Below, piece after piece: positions 54,465 to 64,000 of a stretch of DNA of 64,000 bases. The notes beneath the pieces are model-generated. The model was not told the DNA's origin. It saw only the letters and a list, made by a program, of their open reading frames with translations, and searched no databases. Location: the NCBI RefSeq assembly GCF_963676275.1, contig NZ_OY781091.1, positions 1,962,775 to 2,026,774 on the forward strand, written 5' to 3'. The stretch is from an uncultured Cohaesibacter sp. GTDB lineage: Bacteria; Pseudomonadota; Alphaproteobacteria; Rhizobiales; Cohaesibacteraceae. Numbering within the stretch: the stretch's first letter is position 1; every line of letters begins with the position of its first letter. A program made the position numbers and the translations under genes.

Positions 54465-55324
54465 AAGAAGATATGTTGCTCGCCTATCATCTGATGAGCG
54501 CCTCCCTTGCTGCTCATGGCTGCCGGTTTGATGAATTGCCGCCCTTTGCGCAAAGGCCGATTAAAGCACAGTGTGAACGGGCGATCCTTATGGAAAGTCT
54601 GGTGCTGGCCAGCGAGCCTGCGCAGACCGTCGTCATTCCCGACAAACTGCTTGAAGAGGCTTTGGCAAATATCACGGCACGTTATGCCTCGCTTGAAGAC
54701 TTCAGAGCGGATCTTGAGTGCAACGGGTTGACGGAAGACGGATTGAAACAAGCCCTCGCCAAAGAATTGGCTGCCGATGCGACATTGGAACATGTCGCCC
54801 AAAATGCGCCTGCGGCAACGGAGGAAGAGGCGCGCAGCTGGTATGAGGCCCATCCGGAGCGCTTCACTCTGGATGAGACAAGAGAAGCCCGCCATATTCT
54901 GATCACCGTCAATGATGATATCGAAGAGAACCGCCGTGAGGCTTCTTATGCTCGGATCATGGCAATTGCCCGTGAACTGGATGCGTCTCTTGAACAGTTT
55001 GCCGATATGGCCTTGCGTCATTCCGAATGCCCCAGCGCCCTGAATGGCGGAACGCTCGGTATGGTGCCGCGTGGCAAATTATATCCGGAGCTGGACGAGG
55101 CCCTGTTTGAAATGGATGCGGGCGGCATCAGTTCTGTTCTGGAAAGCGAGGCGGGGTTTCATATCCTCTATTGTGAGGCAATCCATCCGGCCAGAATGGC
55201 GCAGTTCGAAGACGCAGCCCAAAAGATACGTGCGGCGATGGACAAGAAAAGGCGCAGTGAAAGGCAGAAAGCCTTCATAGGGGAGCTGTTAAAGCACCAT
55301 GGCGCTGATCGCAGGGCTGGTTGA
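54461..55324 (+). CDS. nifM: NifM, peptidyl-prolyl isomerase for NifH maturation
   Basis: Parvulin-type prolyl isomerase required for active NifH in Klebsiella and Azotobacter. The 287-aa protein has a helical N-domain (about 1-135) and a rotamase core (EARHILITVNDD, then ALNGGTLGMVPRGKLYPELDEALFEM, described in part). NifM is mainly a gammaproteobacterial component and unusual in alphaproteobacterial clusters. Last gene of the iscA-nifVWZM operon and right edge of the island. Confidence 0.93.
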   Translation: MKEDMLLAYHLMSASLAAHGCRFDELPPFAQRPIKAQCERAILMESLVLASEPAQTVVIPDKLLEEALANITARYASLEDFRADLECNGLTEDGLKQALAKELAADATLEHVAQNAPAATEEEARSWYEAHPERFTLDETREARHILITVNDDIEENRREASYARIMAIARELDASLEQFADMALRHSECPSALNGGTLGMVPRGKLYPELDEALFEMDAGGISSVLESEAGFHILYCEAIHPARMAQFEDAAQKIRAAMDKKRRSERQKAFIGELLKHHGADRRAG

Positions 55325-55467
55325 CAGGCAAAATGCCAGCCAGATGCGCGGCCCCCCAGATTCTCATTCTCCTGAGTAAGAAATGCCGGAAAATGCGGTT
55401 ATTACCTTTATTGTAACGACACTATGGCGTTATTGTCTCCGAAATGTTCCAAAAGGAGACTGCGCTT

Positions 55468-56364
55468 ATGGATCTTGTCGATGGCCTCAAGGCATTTGTT
55501 GCCACAGCTCAAACCGGTTCATTCACCGATGCCGCCGAACGCATGGGCATATCCAACAGGTTGACCTCGAAATATGTGGCGGAACTGGAAGCCCGGATCG
55601 GCGCGCGCCTTCTGCAAAGAACAACGCGCAAGGTTGGCCTCACCCCGGTAGGGGAAGATCTGCTTGCCCGCGCGCCGGCCCTGCTTGACGAGCTTGATGA
55701 CCTGATCGGTTCGGTGCGCGAGGAATCCAAGGGGCTTTCCGGTCTTGTCCGGATATCGGCGTCCGTATCCTTTGGTGAGATCTATGTGGGCGACATGATC
55801 CGGCGCTTTGTTGCCCGCCATCCGCAAATGAATGTCGATCTGCGCCTGAGTGATTCCTATGTCGATCTGGCCAGAGACGGGATCGATCTGGCCTTTCGCA
55901 TTGGCTCGCCCGGCGTGTCTTCGCTCAAGGCGCGCAAGCTGGGAGATATGGGCTCGGCAATCGTCGCCTCTGAAAGCTATATCGAGCGCCATGGCGAACC
56001 GAAAAAGCCGGAAGACCTGCTCAACCATATCTGTATGGTGGATGCCAACCGGCGCGATCCCACCCGATGGATCTTTCTCAAAGACGGCAAGAGCATTGAT
56101 GTGGTCATCAAGCGCCGCTTTGTGGTCAACAGCGCCAAGGTTGCCCGCGACTGGGCCGTGGCGGGAGACGCCATTGCCTATTGCCCGCGATTCATTGTTG
56201 CCGATGATCTGGCCGAAGGCCGCCTTGTGCCGCTTCTGGCTGATTATCAGGGGCTGACGACACCACTCAGTGCGGTTTATCTCGATGGAACAGTCCTGCC
56301 GCGCAAGGTCCGCGCCATCATCGATTTTGCGCTGGAAGACATCAAGACCAACAGCCCGTTCTGA
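55468..56364 (+). CDS. LysR family transcriptional regulator
   Basis: A 298-aa LysR regulator: winged helix-turn-helix (AFVATAQTGSFTDAAERMG, LTSKYVAELEARIGARLL) and a periplasmic-binding-fold effector domain from about residue 90. ATG at 55468 follows AAAAGGAG with nine bases of spacing; an in-frame ATG at 55444 is less likely. It precedes, in the same direction, genes for a flavin/NADP-type oxidoreductase, a ring-cleaving dioxygenase and a quinone reductase, so a quinone or catechol effector is plausible. Confidence 0.9.
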   Translation: MDLVDGLKAFVATAQTGSFTDAAERMGISNRLTSKYVAELEARIGARLLQRTTRKVGLTPVGEDLLARAPALLDELDDLIGSVREESKGLSGLVRISASVSFGEIYVGDMIRRFVARHPQMNVDLRLSDSYVDLARDGIDLAFRIGSPGVSSLKARKLGDMGSAIVASESYIERHGEPKKPEDLLNHICMVDANRRDPTRWIFLKDGKSIDVVIKRRFVVNSAKVARDWAVAGDAIAYCPRFIVADDLAEGRLVPLLADYQGLTTPLSAVYLDGTVLPRKVRAIIDFALEDIKTNSPF

Positions 56365-56511
56365 TGATATATTATTGAGAACAAATTGACGATAGTCATT
56401 CAATATAAAGACCATATCATTCTTAGATAAATAGGACCATATTCACTTCAGACGAAACAAGCCGCCTTCCAAACCAGAAAACAGACGGCATCGAAACAAG
56501 GAGTGAATGAA

Positions 56512-57141
56512 ATGAATATCGTAATTGTTGGCGCAGGTAACATCGGTTCTGGTCTGGCAAGCGTATTGGCTAAAACCAGCCACAGCATCACGGTCGTTGA
56601 CGCAGATAACGGTGTTGCAGCCGCAGCCCGTCTTAAAGAACAGGGCGTAGAGGTCAAGGCGGGTGCATTGAAGCCATCTGTGGCCGCTGCTGATCTGGTG
56701 ATCCTGTCCACCCCGTTCGCCGCCTCCAAGGCCGTTGTTGCAGAGGCAGACTTTTCCGGCAAGATCCTGGTGGATGTCTCCAACCCGATCACCGACGACT
56801 TTTCCGCTCTTCAGCTCGGTTTCTCCAGCTCTGCTGCGGAAGAATTGGCAAAATTGGCGCCCGCAGCCAAACTGGTCAAGGCTTTCAACACGGTATTTGC
56901 CCAGCATTATGCTTCCGGCCTGAAACTGAATGGTGAAGCCCTGCAAACCTTTGTCGCTTCCGATGATGAAGCAGCAAAGTCGGTGGTAAAGGATCTGGCC
57001 GCTGAAATCGGTCTGGAACCCAAGGATGCTGGCCCGCTTTCCAATGCCCGTTATCTGGAGCCCCTTGGCTACCTGAATATCAATTTCGGCTACATCCTTG
57101 GCTATGGCACCAAGATCGCTCCGAAATGGCAGTCCGAATAA
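56512..57141 (+). CDS. NADPH-dependent F420 reductase-like oxidoreductase
   Basis: A 209-aa NAD(P)-binding protein. The Rossmann fingerprint IVGAGNIGSGLASVLAK opens the chain, followed by LVILSTPFAASKAVV, VDVSNPITDDFS and VKAFNTVFAQHYASG, all typical of the F420H2:NADP oxidoreductase-like family that is widespread in bacteria lacking F420. ATG at 56512 is set by AAGGAG 8 bases upstream; a GTG at 56503 is the alternative. Substrate unknown. Confidence 0.88.
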   Translation: MNIVIVGAGNIGSGLASVLAKTSHSITVVDADNGVAAAARLKEQGVEVKAGALKPSVAAADLVILSTPFAASKAVVAEADFSGKILVDVSNPITDDFSALQLGFSSSAAEELAKLAPAAKLVKAFNTVFAQHYASGLKLNGEALQTFVASDDEAAKSVVKDLAAEIGLEPKDAGPLSNARYLEPLGYLNINFGYILGYGTKIAPKWQSE

Positions 57142-57303
57142 CATCGGACACCTTGCCCGGATGTCCGGCAAAGACCGGTATCGGCCGGCAAGGACAATAA
57201 CCAGAATAACCAATAACAAGAAAAACAAACCAGCAAGAAGCGAGCCGGGCATCCGGCTCCTTCTCAATAAAGACAAAAGCAATCCGATCATAGGAGAAAG
57301 ACA

Positions 57304-58128
57304 ATGAGCGTGACCCATTCCCTGCAAAGCCTTCGCGATAACCTGAAGGCATCCGACCGCATGCCGTTGGTCTTTCTCGGCCATGGCAACCCGATGAATG
57401 CCATTGAAGACAATGTCTATTCCAAGAGCTGGAGCCAACTGGGCGAAACCCTGCCGCAGCCACAGGCCATCCTTGTAGTCTCTGCCCATTGGATGACCCA
57501 AGGGGCGACGCTGGTGGATGTCTCCAATCTTCCAAAGACCATTCATGACTTTTATGGCTTTCCCGATGAACTCTTCGCCCAACAATATCCCGCCCATGGA
57601 GATCCAAAGCTGGCACGGGAAGTGGTAGCGCTGCTGGCCAGCCATCATGCTCAGGAAGATGATCGTTGGGGCCTTGACCATGGTGCATGGACTGTCTTGC
57701 AGAGAATGTATCCTGAGGCCAATGTGCCCGTATTTCAGCTCTCCATTGATATGACCAAACCGCTCAAGTGGCATCTGGAGATTGGCAAGACCCTTGCCCA
57801 ATTGCGCCAGAGGGGTGTTCTCATCCTTGGTTCCGGCAATGTGGTGCATAATCTCAGAGCCATGCGCTGGGGAGGCAAGGCACAGGATTTCGCGCTGGAG
57901 TTTGACAAACTCTTCGCCGACAAGCTTGCCAACCGCGACTATCGGGGACTTGCCGATCCCAAGGAGTTGGGTACCCTTCTCAGAATGGCGCATCCGACCG
58001 TAGACCATTATCTGCCAGCGCTGACCATCGCCGGCGCTTCCGATGAGAAAGACGATCTGGCCTTCATGACGGAGTCGATCGATCTGGGATCCGTTTCCAT
58101 GCGCTCTTTCGTCTTTCACGGAGCGTGA
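57304..58128 (+). CDS. ygiD: 4,5-DOPA extradiol dioxygenase family protein (YgiD-like)
   Basis: A 274-aa class III extradiol dioxygenase-like protein; relatives oxidise catechols such as DOPA with non-heme metal. Metal-site histidines are seen in LGHGNPMNAI, VSAHWMTQGA and GSGNVVHNLR, and the DHGAWTVLQRMYP motif is conserved. ATG follows AGGAGA. It lies between the F420 reductase-like and glutathionyl-hydroquinone reductase genes. Confidence 0.9.
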   Translation: MSVTHSLQSLRDNLKASDRMPLVFLGHGNPMNAIEDNVYSKSWSQLGETLPQPQAILVVSAHWMTQGATLVDVSNLPKTIHDFYGFPDELFAQQYPAHGDPKLAREVVALLASHHAQEDDRWGLDHGAWTVLQRMYPEANVPVFQLSIDMTKPLKWHLEIGKTLAQLRQRGVLILGSGNVVHNLRAMRWGGKAQDFALEFDKLFADKLANRDYRGLADPKELGTLLRMAHPTVDHYLPALTIAGASDEKDDLAFMTESIDLGSVSMRSFVFHGA

Positions 58129-58215
58129 TAAGCGGTCAAAGCCAATCACCCGACAGCAATCACCAACCAGCAAACAAATAAAAATAACAACGAAGAGAGA
58201 ACAGAGGAGAACGTT

Positions 58216-59181
58216 ATGTTGATCGATGGAAAATGGACCAAAGACTGGCAGCCGGTTCAGAAATCGGACAAGGATGGACGCTTCGTGCGCCAGACATCGA
58301 GCTTCCGCAACTGGATCACGCCAGATGGTGCGCCCGGACCCACCGGGGAAGGGGGCTTTGAAGCCGAAGCCGGACGCTACCGCCTCTATGTCGCGCTCAT
58401 CTGCCCCTGGGCATCCCGCACCCTGATTGCGCGCAAGCTGAAGGGGCTGGAGGAGATCATCCCGGTAACCGTTGTCAATCCCACCATGGGTGATCAGGGC
58501 TGGTCCTTCGGTGGCTATCCCGGTGCGGATGAAGATCCTTTGTTCGGCTCCGCCTATATTCACGAGCTTTATAGCCGCGCTGATCCGCATTTTAGCGGGC
58601 GGGCTACCGTGCCGGTCCTGTGGGACATGAAGCGCAATGTGATGGTCAATAATGAAAGCGCCGATATCGTGCGCATGTTCGATAAGGCATTCGAACATAT
58701 GGTGCCCTCCGACATCCGCCTTTATCCGGAAGATCTGCAAGAGGCAATCGATGCTCTCAATCCCGAGATCTACGACAAGCTCAATAACGGCGTCTACAAG
58801 GCAGGCTTTGCGACGACACAGAAGGCCTATGACGAAGCCGTCGATGGCGTGTTCGAAATGCTCGATCGTCTGGAGCAGCGCCTTGAGGGGGATTTCATCT
58901 TCGGAGACCGCTTCACCGAAACTGATATTCGCACCTTCGTGACCCTGATCCGCTTTGATGCGGCCTATCACGGCCTGTTCAAGACCAACAGAAAGCAGAT
59001 CAAGGACTATCCGCGCCTGTCTGCCTATCTGGAACGGGTTTTGCGTCTGCCCGGTGTCGTGGACACGGTCAATATGGATCATATCACCCGCGGTTACTAT
59101 TCTATCAAGGCGCTCAACCCCAATGGTATCCGCCCAACCGGCCCGGCCCATCTGGAAGCGCTTCTGAACCCGGTTGAATAA
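58216..59181 (+). CDS. yqjG: Glutathionyl-hydroquinone reductase (YqjG/EcmB family)
   Basis: Xi-class glutathione transferase, 321 aa, that removes glutathione from glutathionyl-hydroquinones. The catalytic CPWASRTLIARKLKG is near residue 62, the NNESADIVRMFD segment follows, and the C-terminal all-helical GST domain contains TETDIRTFVTLIRFDAAYHGLFK (in part). With the neighbouring dioxygenase and reductase genes this suggests handling of quinones or catechols. Confidence 0.93.
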   Translation: MLIDGKWTKDWQPVQKSDKDGRFVRQTSSFRNWITPDGAPGPTGEGGFEAEAGRYRLYVALICPWASRTLIARKLKGLEEIIPVTVVNPTMGDQGWSFGGYPGADEDPLFGSAYIHELYSRADPHFSGRATVPVLWDMKRNVMVNNESADIVRMFDKAFEHMVPSDIRLYPEDLQEAIDALNPEIYDKLNNGVYKAGFATTQKAYDEAVDGVFEMLDRLEQRLEGDFIFGDRFTETDIRTFVTLIRFDAAYHGLFKTNRKQIKDYPRLSAYLERVLRLPGVVDTVNMDHITRGYYSIKALNPNGIRPTGPAHLEALLNPVE

Positions 59182-59333
59182 AAGGCTTCGAATTGGTTTG
59201 ATTTTGGTATAGACCGGCATTGGAGCGATCAATGGAGAGAGACGCAAAAAAACGGCCCTCCATTGACCATTGCTTCCAAAGGTCATTGGCGTCCTGCCAA
59301 ATAGTCCAAATCACCAAAGAGGCCAGAACCAAC

Positions 59334-61010
59334 ATGAAGACGAGCATCGGCAATTATCTTTTCACGCGCCTGAAGCAAATGGGGATCGGACATGTGTTCG
59401 GCGTCCCGGGGGATTTTACGCTTCAGATGCTGGACCAAATCGAGGATGTCGAGGGGCTCGCCTTTGTGGGCAATTGCAATGAGCTCAATGCAGCCTATGC
59501 CGCCGATGGTTATGCGCGGCTCAACCGGATCGGGGCGATGATTACCACCTATGGGGTGGGGGACCTTTCAGCCCTGTGTGGCGTGGCGGGAGCCTGCGCG
59601 GAAAATGTGCCGCTTGTGTTCATCTCGGGTGCGCCGCCGCTCTATGCCATGGAAGGCCATTTGCGCATTCATCATTCGCTCGCTGAAGGCGACTTCGACA
59701 ATGTCATGAACAGCGTGCGCGAATTTACCGTTGCCCAGACCCGACTGACCCCGGCCAATGCCGCTTTCGAGATCGACCGTATCCTGCGCATCTGCTGGAT
59801 AGAGCGGCAACCGGTCTTCATCCAGATCCCATCCAACATTTCCTATCTGATGATTGATGCCCCAGACCATCCGCTGGACCTTTCCACGCCGCAAAGCGAT
59901 GGAGAAAGCCTGAAGGCGGCCATAGCGCTTGCCAGACAGCATCTGGAAAGAGCCAAGCGTCCAGCCGCATTGATCGACATGGATGTCGACCGCACCGGCT
60001 ATAGGGACGCGCTGGTCGGACTGATCGAGAAATACAAGATCCCTTATGCATCCTTCCGCTCGGGCAAGGCCATTCTCAGCGAACAATCCGGGCTGTTCGC
60101 CGGAATGTATCATGGCGCGGCCTCTCAGCCGGAAATCCGCGATATCATCGAAAAATCCGATTGCCTTTTCGTAACCGCACCCAGCTTTGTCGAGGCCAGC
60201 ACCCTTCAATTCATCGACCAGATGCCTGCCGAAATGATCATTTCCATCCGTGGCCATAGTGCGACCATCGGTGGCGAGGTGTTTGAAGGGGTGATGGCTG
60301 AAGAATTGATCAATGGCTTAAGGGATAGCCTCGCTGAAAAACCGGCGCCTCTTCAGCCTGTCGGGGCAGCCGCTTCGCTTGCGCCCGCCATCGAGCCGGA
60401 GCAGGCCCTGACGCAGAAACGGCTTTGGCCCATTCTGGCAGAGTTCTTTGCTAAGGGCGATGTGATCCTTGCTGAGAATGGCACCTCCAACATCGCGCTG
60501 ACCGATATCAGGCTGCCCGAAGGCGTCAGCTATATCTCGCAAATGGTTTGGGGCTCTATCGGCTATTCCTTGCCCGCCTTGCTGGGCACGATGATGGCCG
60601 CACCGGATCGGCGTCATATCCTGTTCATCGGTGACGGTTCATTCCAGCTCACCGCGCAGGAACTCTCCACGATACTGAACAAGGGCCTCAAGCCGATCAT
60701 CTTCCTCATCAACAATCGCGGCTATACCATCGAGCGCTATATCCAGGGCATGCATGCCGCCTATAACGATGTTGCCAACTGGGACTACACCGGATTGCCC
60801 AAGATTGTTGCACCAAATGTGGAAACATTCACCGCTTCTGTGAAGAGCGAGGGGGAACTGGCCGATAGTCTCAAGCAATGTGAGGGCCGGGACTGCGCCT
60901 CATTCATCGAGATCCATCTTGATCCCTTCGATGCGCCCGAACCGCTCAAGGTCTTTGGTCCCAAAACCGCAGAGCTGGATTATGGCCCCAGACGCGGCAA
61001 ACGCAGATAG
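59334..61010 (+). CDS. ThDP-dependent 2-keto acid decarboxylase (pyruvate/indolepyruvate decarboxylase family)
   Basis: A 558-aa decarboxylase converting a 2-keto acid to the aldehyde. All hallmark sites are seen: the catalytic aspartate in VFGVPGDF, glutamate in NCNELNAAYAADGYAR, the HH pair in RIHHSLAEGD, and the ThDP/Mg motif GDGSFQLTAQE ... NNRGYTIE. The preference (pyruvate, indolepyruvate or phenylpyruvate) cannot be fixed. ATG at 59334; a frame to 59220 has no ribosome site. Confidence 0.9.
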   Translation: MKTSIGNYLFTRLKQMGIGHVFGVPGDFTLQMLDQIEDVEGLAFVGNCNELNAAYAADGYARLNRIGAMITTYGVGDLSALCGVAGACAENVPLVFISGAPPLYAMEGHLRIHHSLAEGDFDNVMNSVREFTVAQTRLTPANAAFEIDRILRICWIERQPVFIQIPSNISYLMIDAPDHPLDLSTPQSDGESLKAAIALARQHLERAKRPAALIDMDVDRTGYRDALVGLIEKYKIPYASFRSGKAILSEQSGLFAGMYHGAASQPEIRDIIEKSDCLFVTAPSFVEASTLQFIDQMPAEMIISIRGHSATIGGEVFEGVMAEELINGLRDSLAEKPAPLQPVGAAASLAPAIEPEQALTQKRLWPILAEFFAKGDVILAENGTSNIALTDIRLPEGVSYISQMVWGSIGYSLPALLGTMMAAPDRRHILFIGDGSFQLTAQELSTILNKGLKPIIFLINNRGYTIERYIQGMHAAYNDVANWDYTGLPKIVAPNVETFTASVKSEGELADSLKQCEGRDCASFIEIHLDPFDAPEPLKVFGPKTAELDYGPRRGKRR

Positions 61011-61089
61011 AGATAGGTGCGACAGGTGCAGATAAAGCCGAAAGGCGCATATCGTCCCATATGACAGGGCTGTAAAGCCGGACGCGGAA

Positions 61090-61716
61090 TCAGTTGCAGA
61101 TACCAAACAGGAGCAGTTCCTTGACGGCCTGTTTGGTTTCCTCCCATTGCTCGTCATTCATGTCGCTGCCCTGATTGAGGGTGGAAATCTGATGCTTGAA
61201 GTCTGCGTAATGCTGCGTCGTCGCCCAGATGGTGAAAAGCAGATGCTTGGGGCTGATCTGGCGAATCTTGCCCGCAGCAATCCATTTGTGAATGACGCCG
61301 ACCCGCTCGTCGGTCCATGAGCGCAGGGCCGTTTCCAGATAATCCTGCACGATCGGAGCGCCCTGAATGATCTCGTTGGCCCAGACCATCGAGCCATAGG
61401 GGCGCGTTCTGGCCAGCTCCATCTTGGTGTCGATATAGCTGCCGAGCGCTTTTTTAGGGTCGGCATCTTCAACGATTTCATCGGCAGCGGCCCGCCAAAC
61501 ATTGAAGATGTCCTCGACAACGGTGCGGTATAGTAACTCTTTGGTAGAAAAGTAATAAACGACGTTGGACTTGGGTAATCCTGCCTCTTCGGCAATTTTA
61601 CTTATGGATGCGCCTTTAAAGCCGAATTGCGCGAACACTATTTCTGCTGCGGTCAATATATTTTCAATATTCTGCGCCCGGTTTTTTTTCTGTTTCGTGA
61701 GTTTCTGGGGTCTCAT
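61090..61716 (-). CDS. TetR family transcriptional regulator (RutR-like)
   Basis: A 208-aa TetR regulator. The helix-turn-helix reads FKGASISKIAEEAGLPKSNVVYYFSTKELL (described in part), and the C-terminal domain (YGSMVWANEIIQGAP, ATTQHYADF) resembles the RutR group that senses pyrimidines. It is divergent from the semialdehyde dehydrogenase and beta-ureidopropionase-type genes, so control of pyrimidine breakdown is likely. Confidence 0.9.
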   Translation of the reverse strand: MRPQKLTKQKKNRAQNIENILTAAEIVFAQFGFKGASISKIAEEAGLPKSNVVYYFSTKELLYRTVVEDIFNVWRAAADEIVEDADPKKALGSYIDTKMELARTRPYGSMVWANEIIQGAPIVQDYLETALRSWTDERVGVIHKWIAAGKIRQISPKHLLFTIWATTQHYADFKHQISTLNQGSDMNDEQWEETKQAVKELLLFGICN

Positions 61717-61893
61717 GCTTCTACCTGTTTTGTTAGTCTGCTCGGGCGATGTCGTGATTATTTAATTACAAAGAAATTTTCTGATAGCCTGTAGATAAAC
61801 TCTCAACCGTCCAAAAATCGCTGCTTCTTTTTTTGACTTTCCATGGTTGAATTTTGAGCAACTGCACGAATGTTTCGCAAATACATGAAAAGC

Positions 61894-61930
61894 TGACCGA
61901 TCGTGCAGAAAAAATATTGACCGATCGTGC
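61894..61930. promoter_or_regulatory. Repeated operator TGACCGATCGTGC
   Basis: The 13-mer TGACCGATCGTGC occurs at 61894-61906 and again at 61918-61930 (24-base period), in the region between the TetR gene and the dehydrogenase gene. The TTGACC half resembles RutR operators. A weaker inverted copy (TGCACGAA) is at 61863. Binding by the adjacent TetR protein is inferred. Confidence 0.65.
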
Positions 61931-62050
61931 GGATAGTGCAAGCGTTCATATCACGAAAGCGGCATTTGGCAAAAAAAATCGCAAAAAACAGCAATCTGCC
62001 AAATCGACCACAGGGAGCCGGGGGCTCTTGCAGAGTTGAGGGGACGGAAG

Positions 62051-63541
<1,491 letters not shown>

Positions 63542-63668
63542 GGAGAGCGGCGGGGCCGCGCAACTGGTTTAACAATAATATTTAAGCGCCTGAAAACAGA
63601 CCGGAAAACCGGCGGCGCACTTCCAGAATAGCCCATTGGGCAAAATTAATATGACAGGGAACCAGATC

Positions 63669-64000
63669 ATGAAAAAGAATCTGCGAGTGGATGGAGACCG
63701 CCTTTGGCAGTCTCTGATGGACATGGCGAAAATCGGTCCGGGCGTCGCTGGTGGCAACAATCGCCAGACCCTGACCGATGAAGACGCCGAAGGGCGCGCC
63801 CTGTTCCAGACATGGTGCGAGGATGCGGGCCTCTCCATGGGGGTCGACAAGATGGGCTCCATGTTCATGACCCGTCCGGGCACCGACCCCGATGCGCTGC
63901 CGGTCTATGTCGGCTCACATCTCGACACCCAGCCCACAGGCGGTAAATATGACGGCGTACTCGGCGTGCTTTCTGCGCTCGAACTGGTGCGCATGCTCAA
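63669..64000 (+). CDS. Zn-dependent hydrolase, beta-ureidopropionase/carbamoylase type (partial)
   Basis: The first 110 codons of an M20-family amidohydrolase cut by the window end. ATG at 63669 follows AGGGAACC. The metal-binding segment GSHLDTQPTGGKYDGVLGVLSALE-type (in part) is present. It lies 127 bases after mmsA in the same direction, so beta-ureidopropionase, which releases beta-alanine in the reductive pyrimidine pathway, is the best guess. It is distantly similar to the hydrolase at 7215-8531. Confidence 0.88.
   Translation, partial: MKKNLRVDGDRLWQSLMDMAKIGPGVAGGNNRQTLTDEDAEGRALFQTWCEDAGLSMGVDKMGSMFMTRPGTDPDALPVYVGSHLDTQPTGGKYDGVLGVLSALELVRML

Noticed and set aside
56443-59286. 947-codon open frame on the minus strand
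   Set aside because: It is antisense to three well-recognised genes (F420 reductase-like, DODA-type, glutathionyl-hydroquinone reductase); the translation has no domain sense and spans their ribosome sites.

Overview
The window reads as chromosomal DNA of a free-living alphaproteobacterium, probably of the Hyphomicrobiales. A Cohaesibacter-like host is my guess; no rRNA is present to settle it. Supporting points are the ppx/gppA-rlmE gene pair, a DUF2793 phage/GTA-type tail protein, complete pxpABC genes, hemH, and the general protein style. Gene density is high, with many ATGA start/stop overlaps.

Layout. (1) 1-11.4 kb: a catabolic block for small peptides or cyclic amides. A five-gene minus-strand operon (M24 hydrolase, oligopeptide-type ABC transporter) diverges from a GntR/FCD regulator and an M20 carbamoylase/amidase. 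5-oxoprolinase genes follow (pxpC-pxpB divergent from pxpA). Both divergent promoters carry the same 10-mer, TGGTATACCG, suggesting one regulon. (2) 11.6-25.4 kb: housekeeping and orphan genes: an unusual pyruvate kinase-like protein, tRNA-Gln(CTG), Ppx/GppA with a long disordered N-terminus, RlmE, a GNAT, ferrochelatase, two orphan phage-type genes, a LOG-family protein, a beta-CASP nuclease, a HAD phosphatase and a solo phnM. (3) 25.5-55.3 kb: a compact Mo-nitrogenase island of about 30 kb. rnfABCDGEH runs leftward. Rightward come a PAS-less nifL-like gene and nifA; nifB, ferredoxin, flavodiiron protein, two 2Fe-2S ferredoxins and nifQ; a leftward SIR2-like/hemerythrin pair; nifHDKT, ferredoxin, nifY and two nif-associated genes; nifENX, DUF269, CCE_0567-type and fdxB; and iscA-nifVWZM. 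(4) 55.4-61.0 kb: a LysR regulator followed by an F420H2:NADP oxidoreductase-like protein, a DODA-type dioxygenase, a glutathionyl-hydroquinone reductase and a ThDP-dependent 2-keto acid decarboxylase. (5) 61.1-64 kb: a RutR-like TetR regulator divergent from a CoA-acylating semialdehyde dehydrogenase and a beta-ureidopropionase-type hydrolase cut by the window end, probably reductive pyrimidine breakdown.

The nif island is wired as one NifA/sigma-54 regulon. I can read seven -24/-12 promoters with the exact GG-N10-GC spacing and six upstream activator sites (TGT-N10-ACA). Four of the six extend to a palindrome, TTGTCGC-N4-GYGACAA. The gene set (nifLA, nifT-nifY, nifWZM, rnf, iscA) and a NifA without the alphaproteobacterial cysteine motif resemble Azotobacter/Pseudomonas stutzeri islands more than rhizobial ones, so the island looks horizontally acquired.

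The most interesting points are: a NifL reduced to its kinase-like C-terminal half; a SIR2-like protein plus hemerythrin placed under their own sigma-54 promoter opposite nifH; an O2/NO-reducing flavodiiron protein inside the nifB operon; the absence of nifU and nifS exactly where they would be expected (between iscA and nifV); and an ectoine-hydrolase-like M24 enzyme lacking the usual metal ligands beside the 5-oxoprolinase genes.
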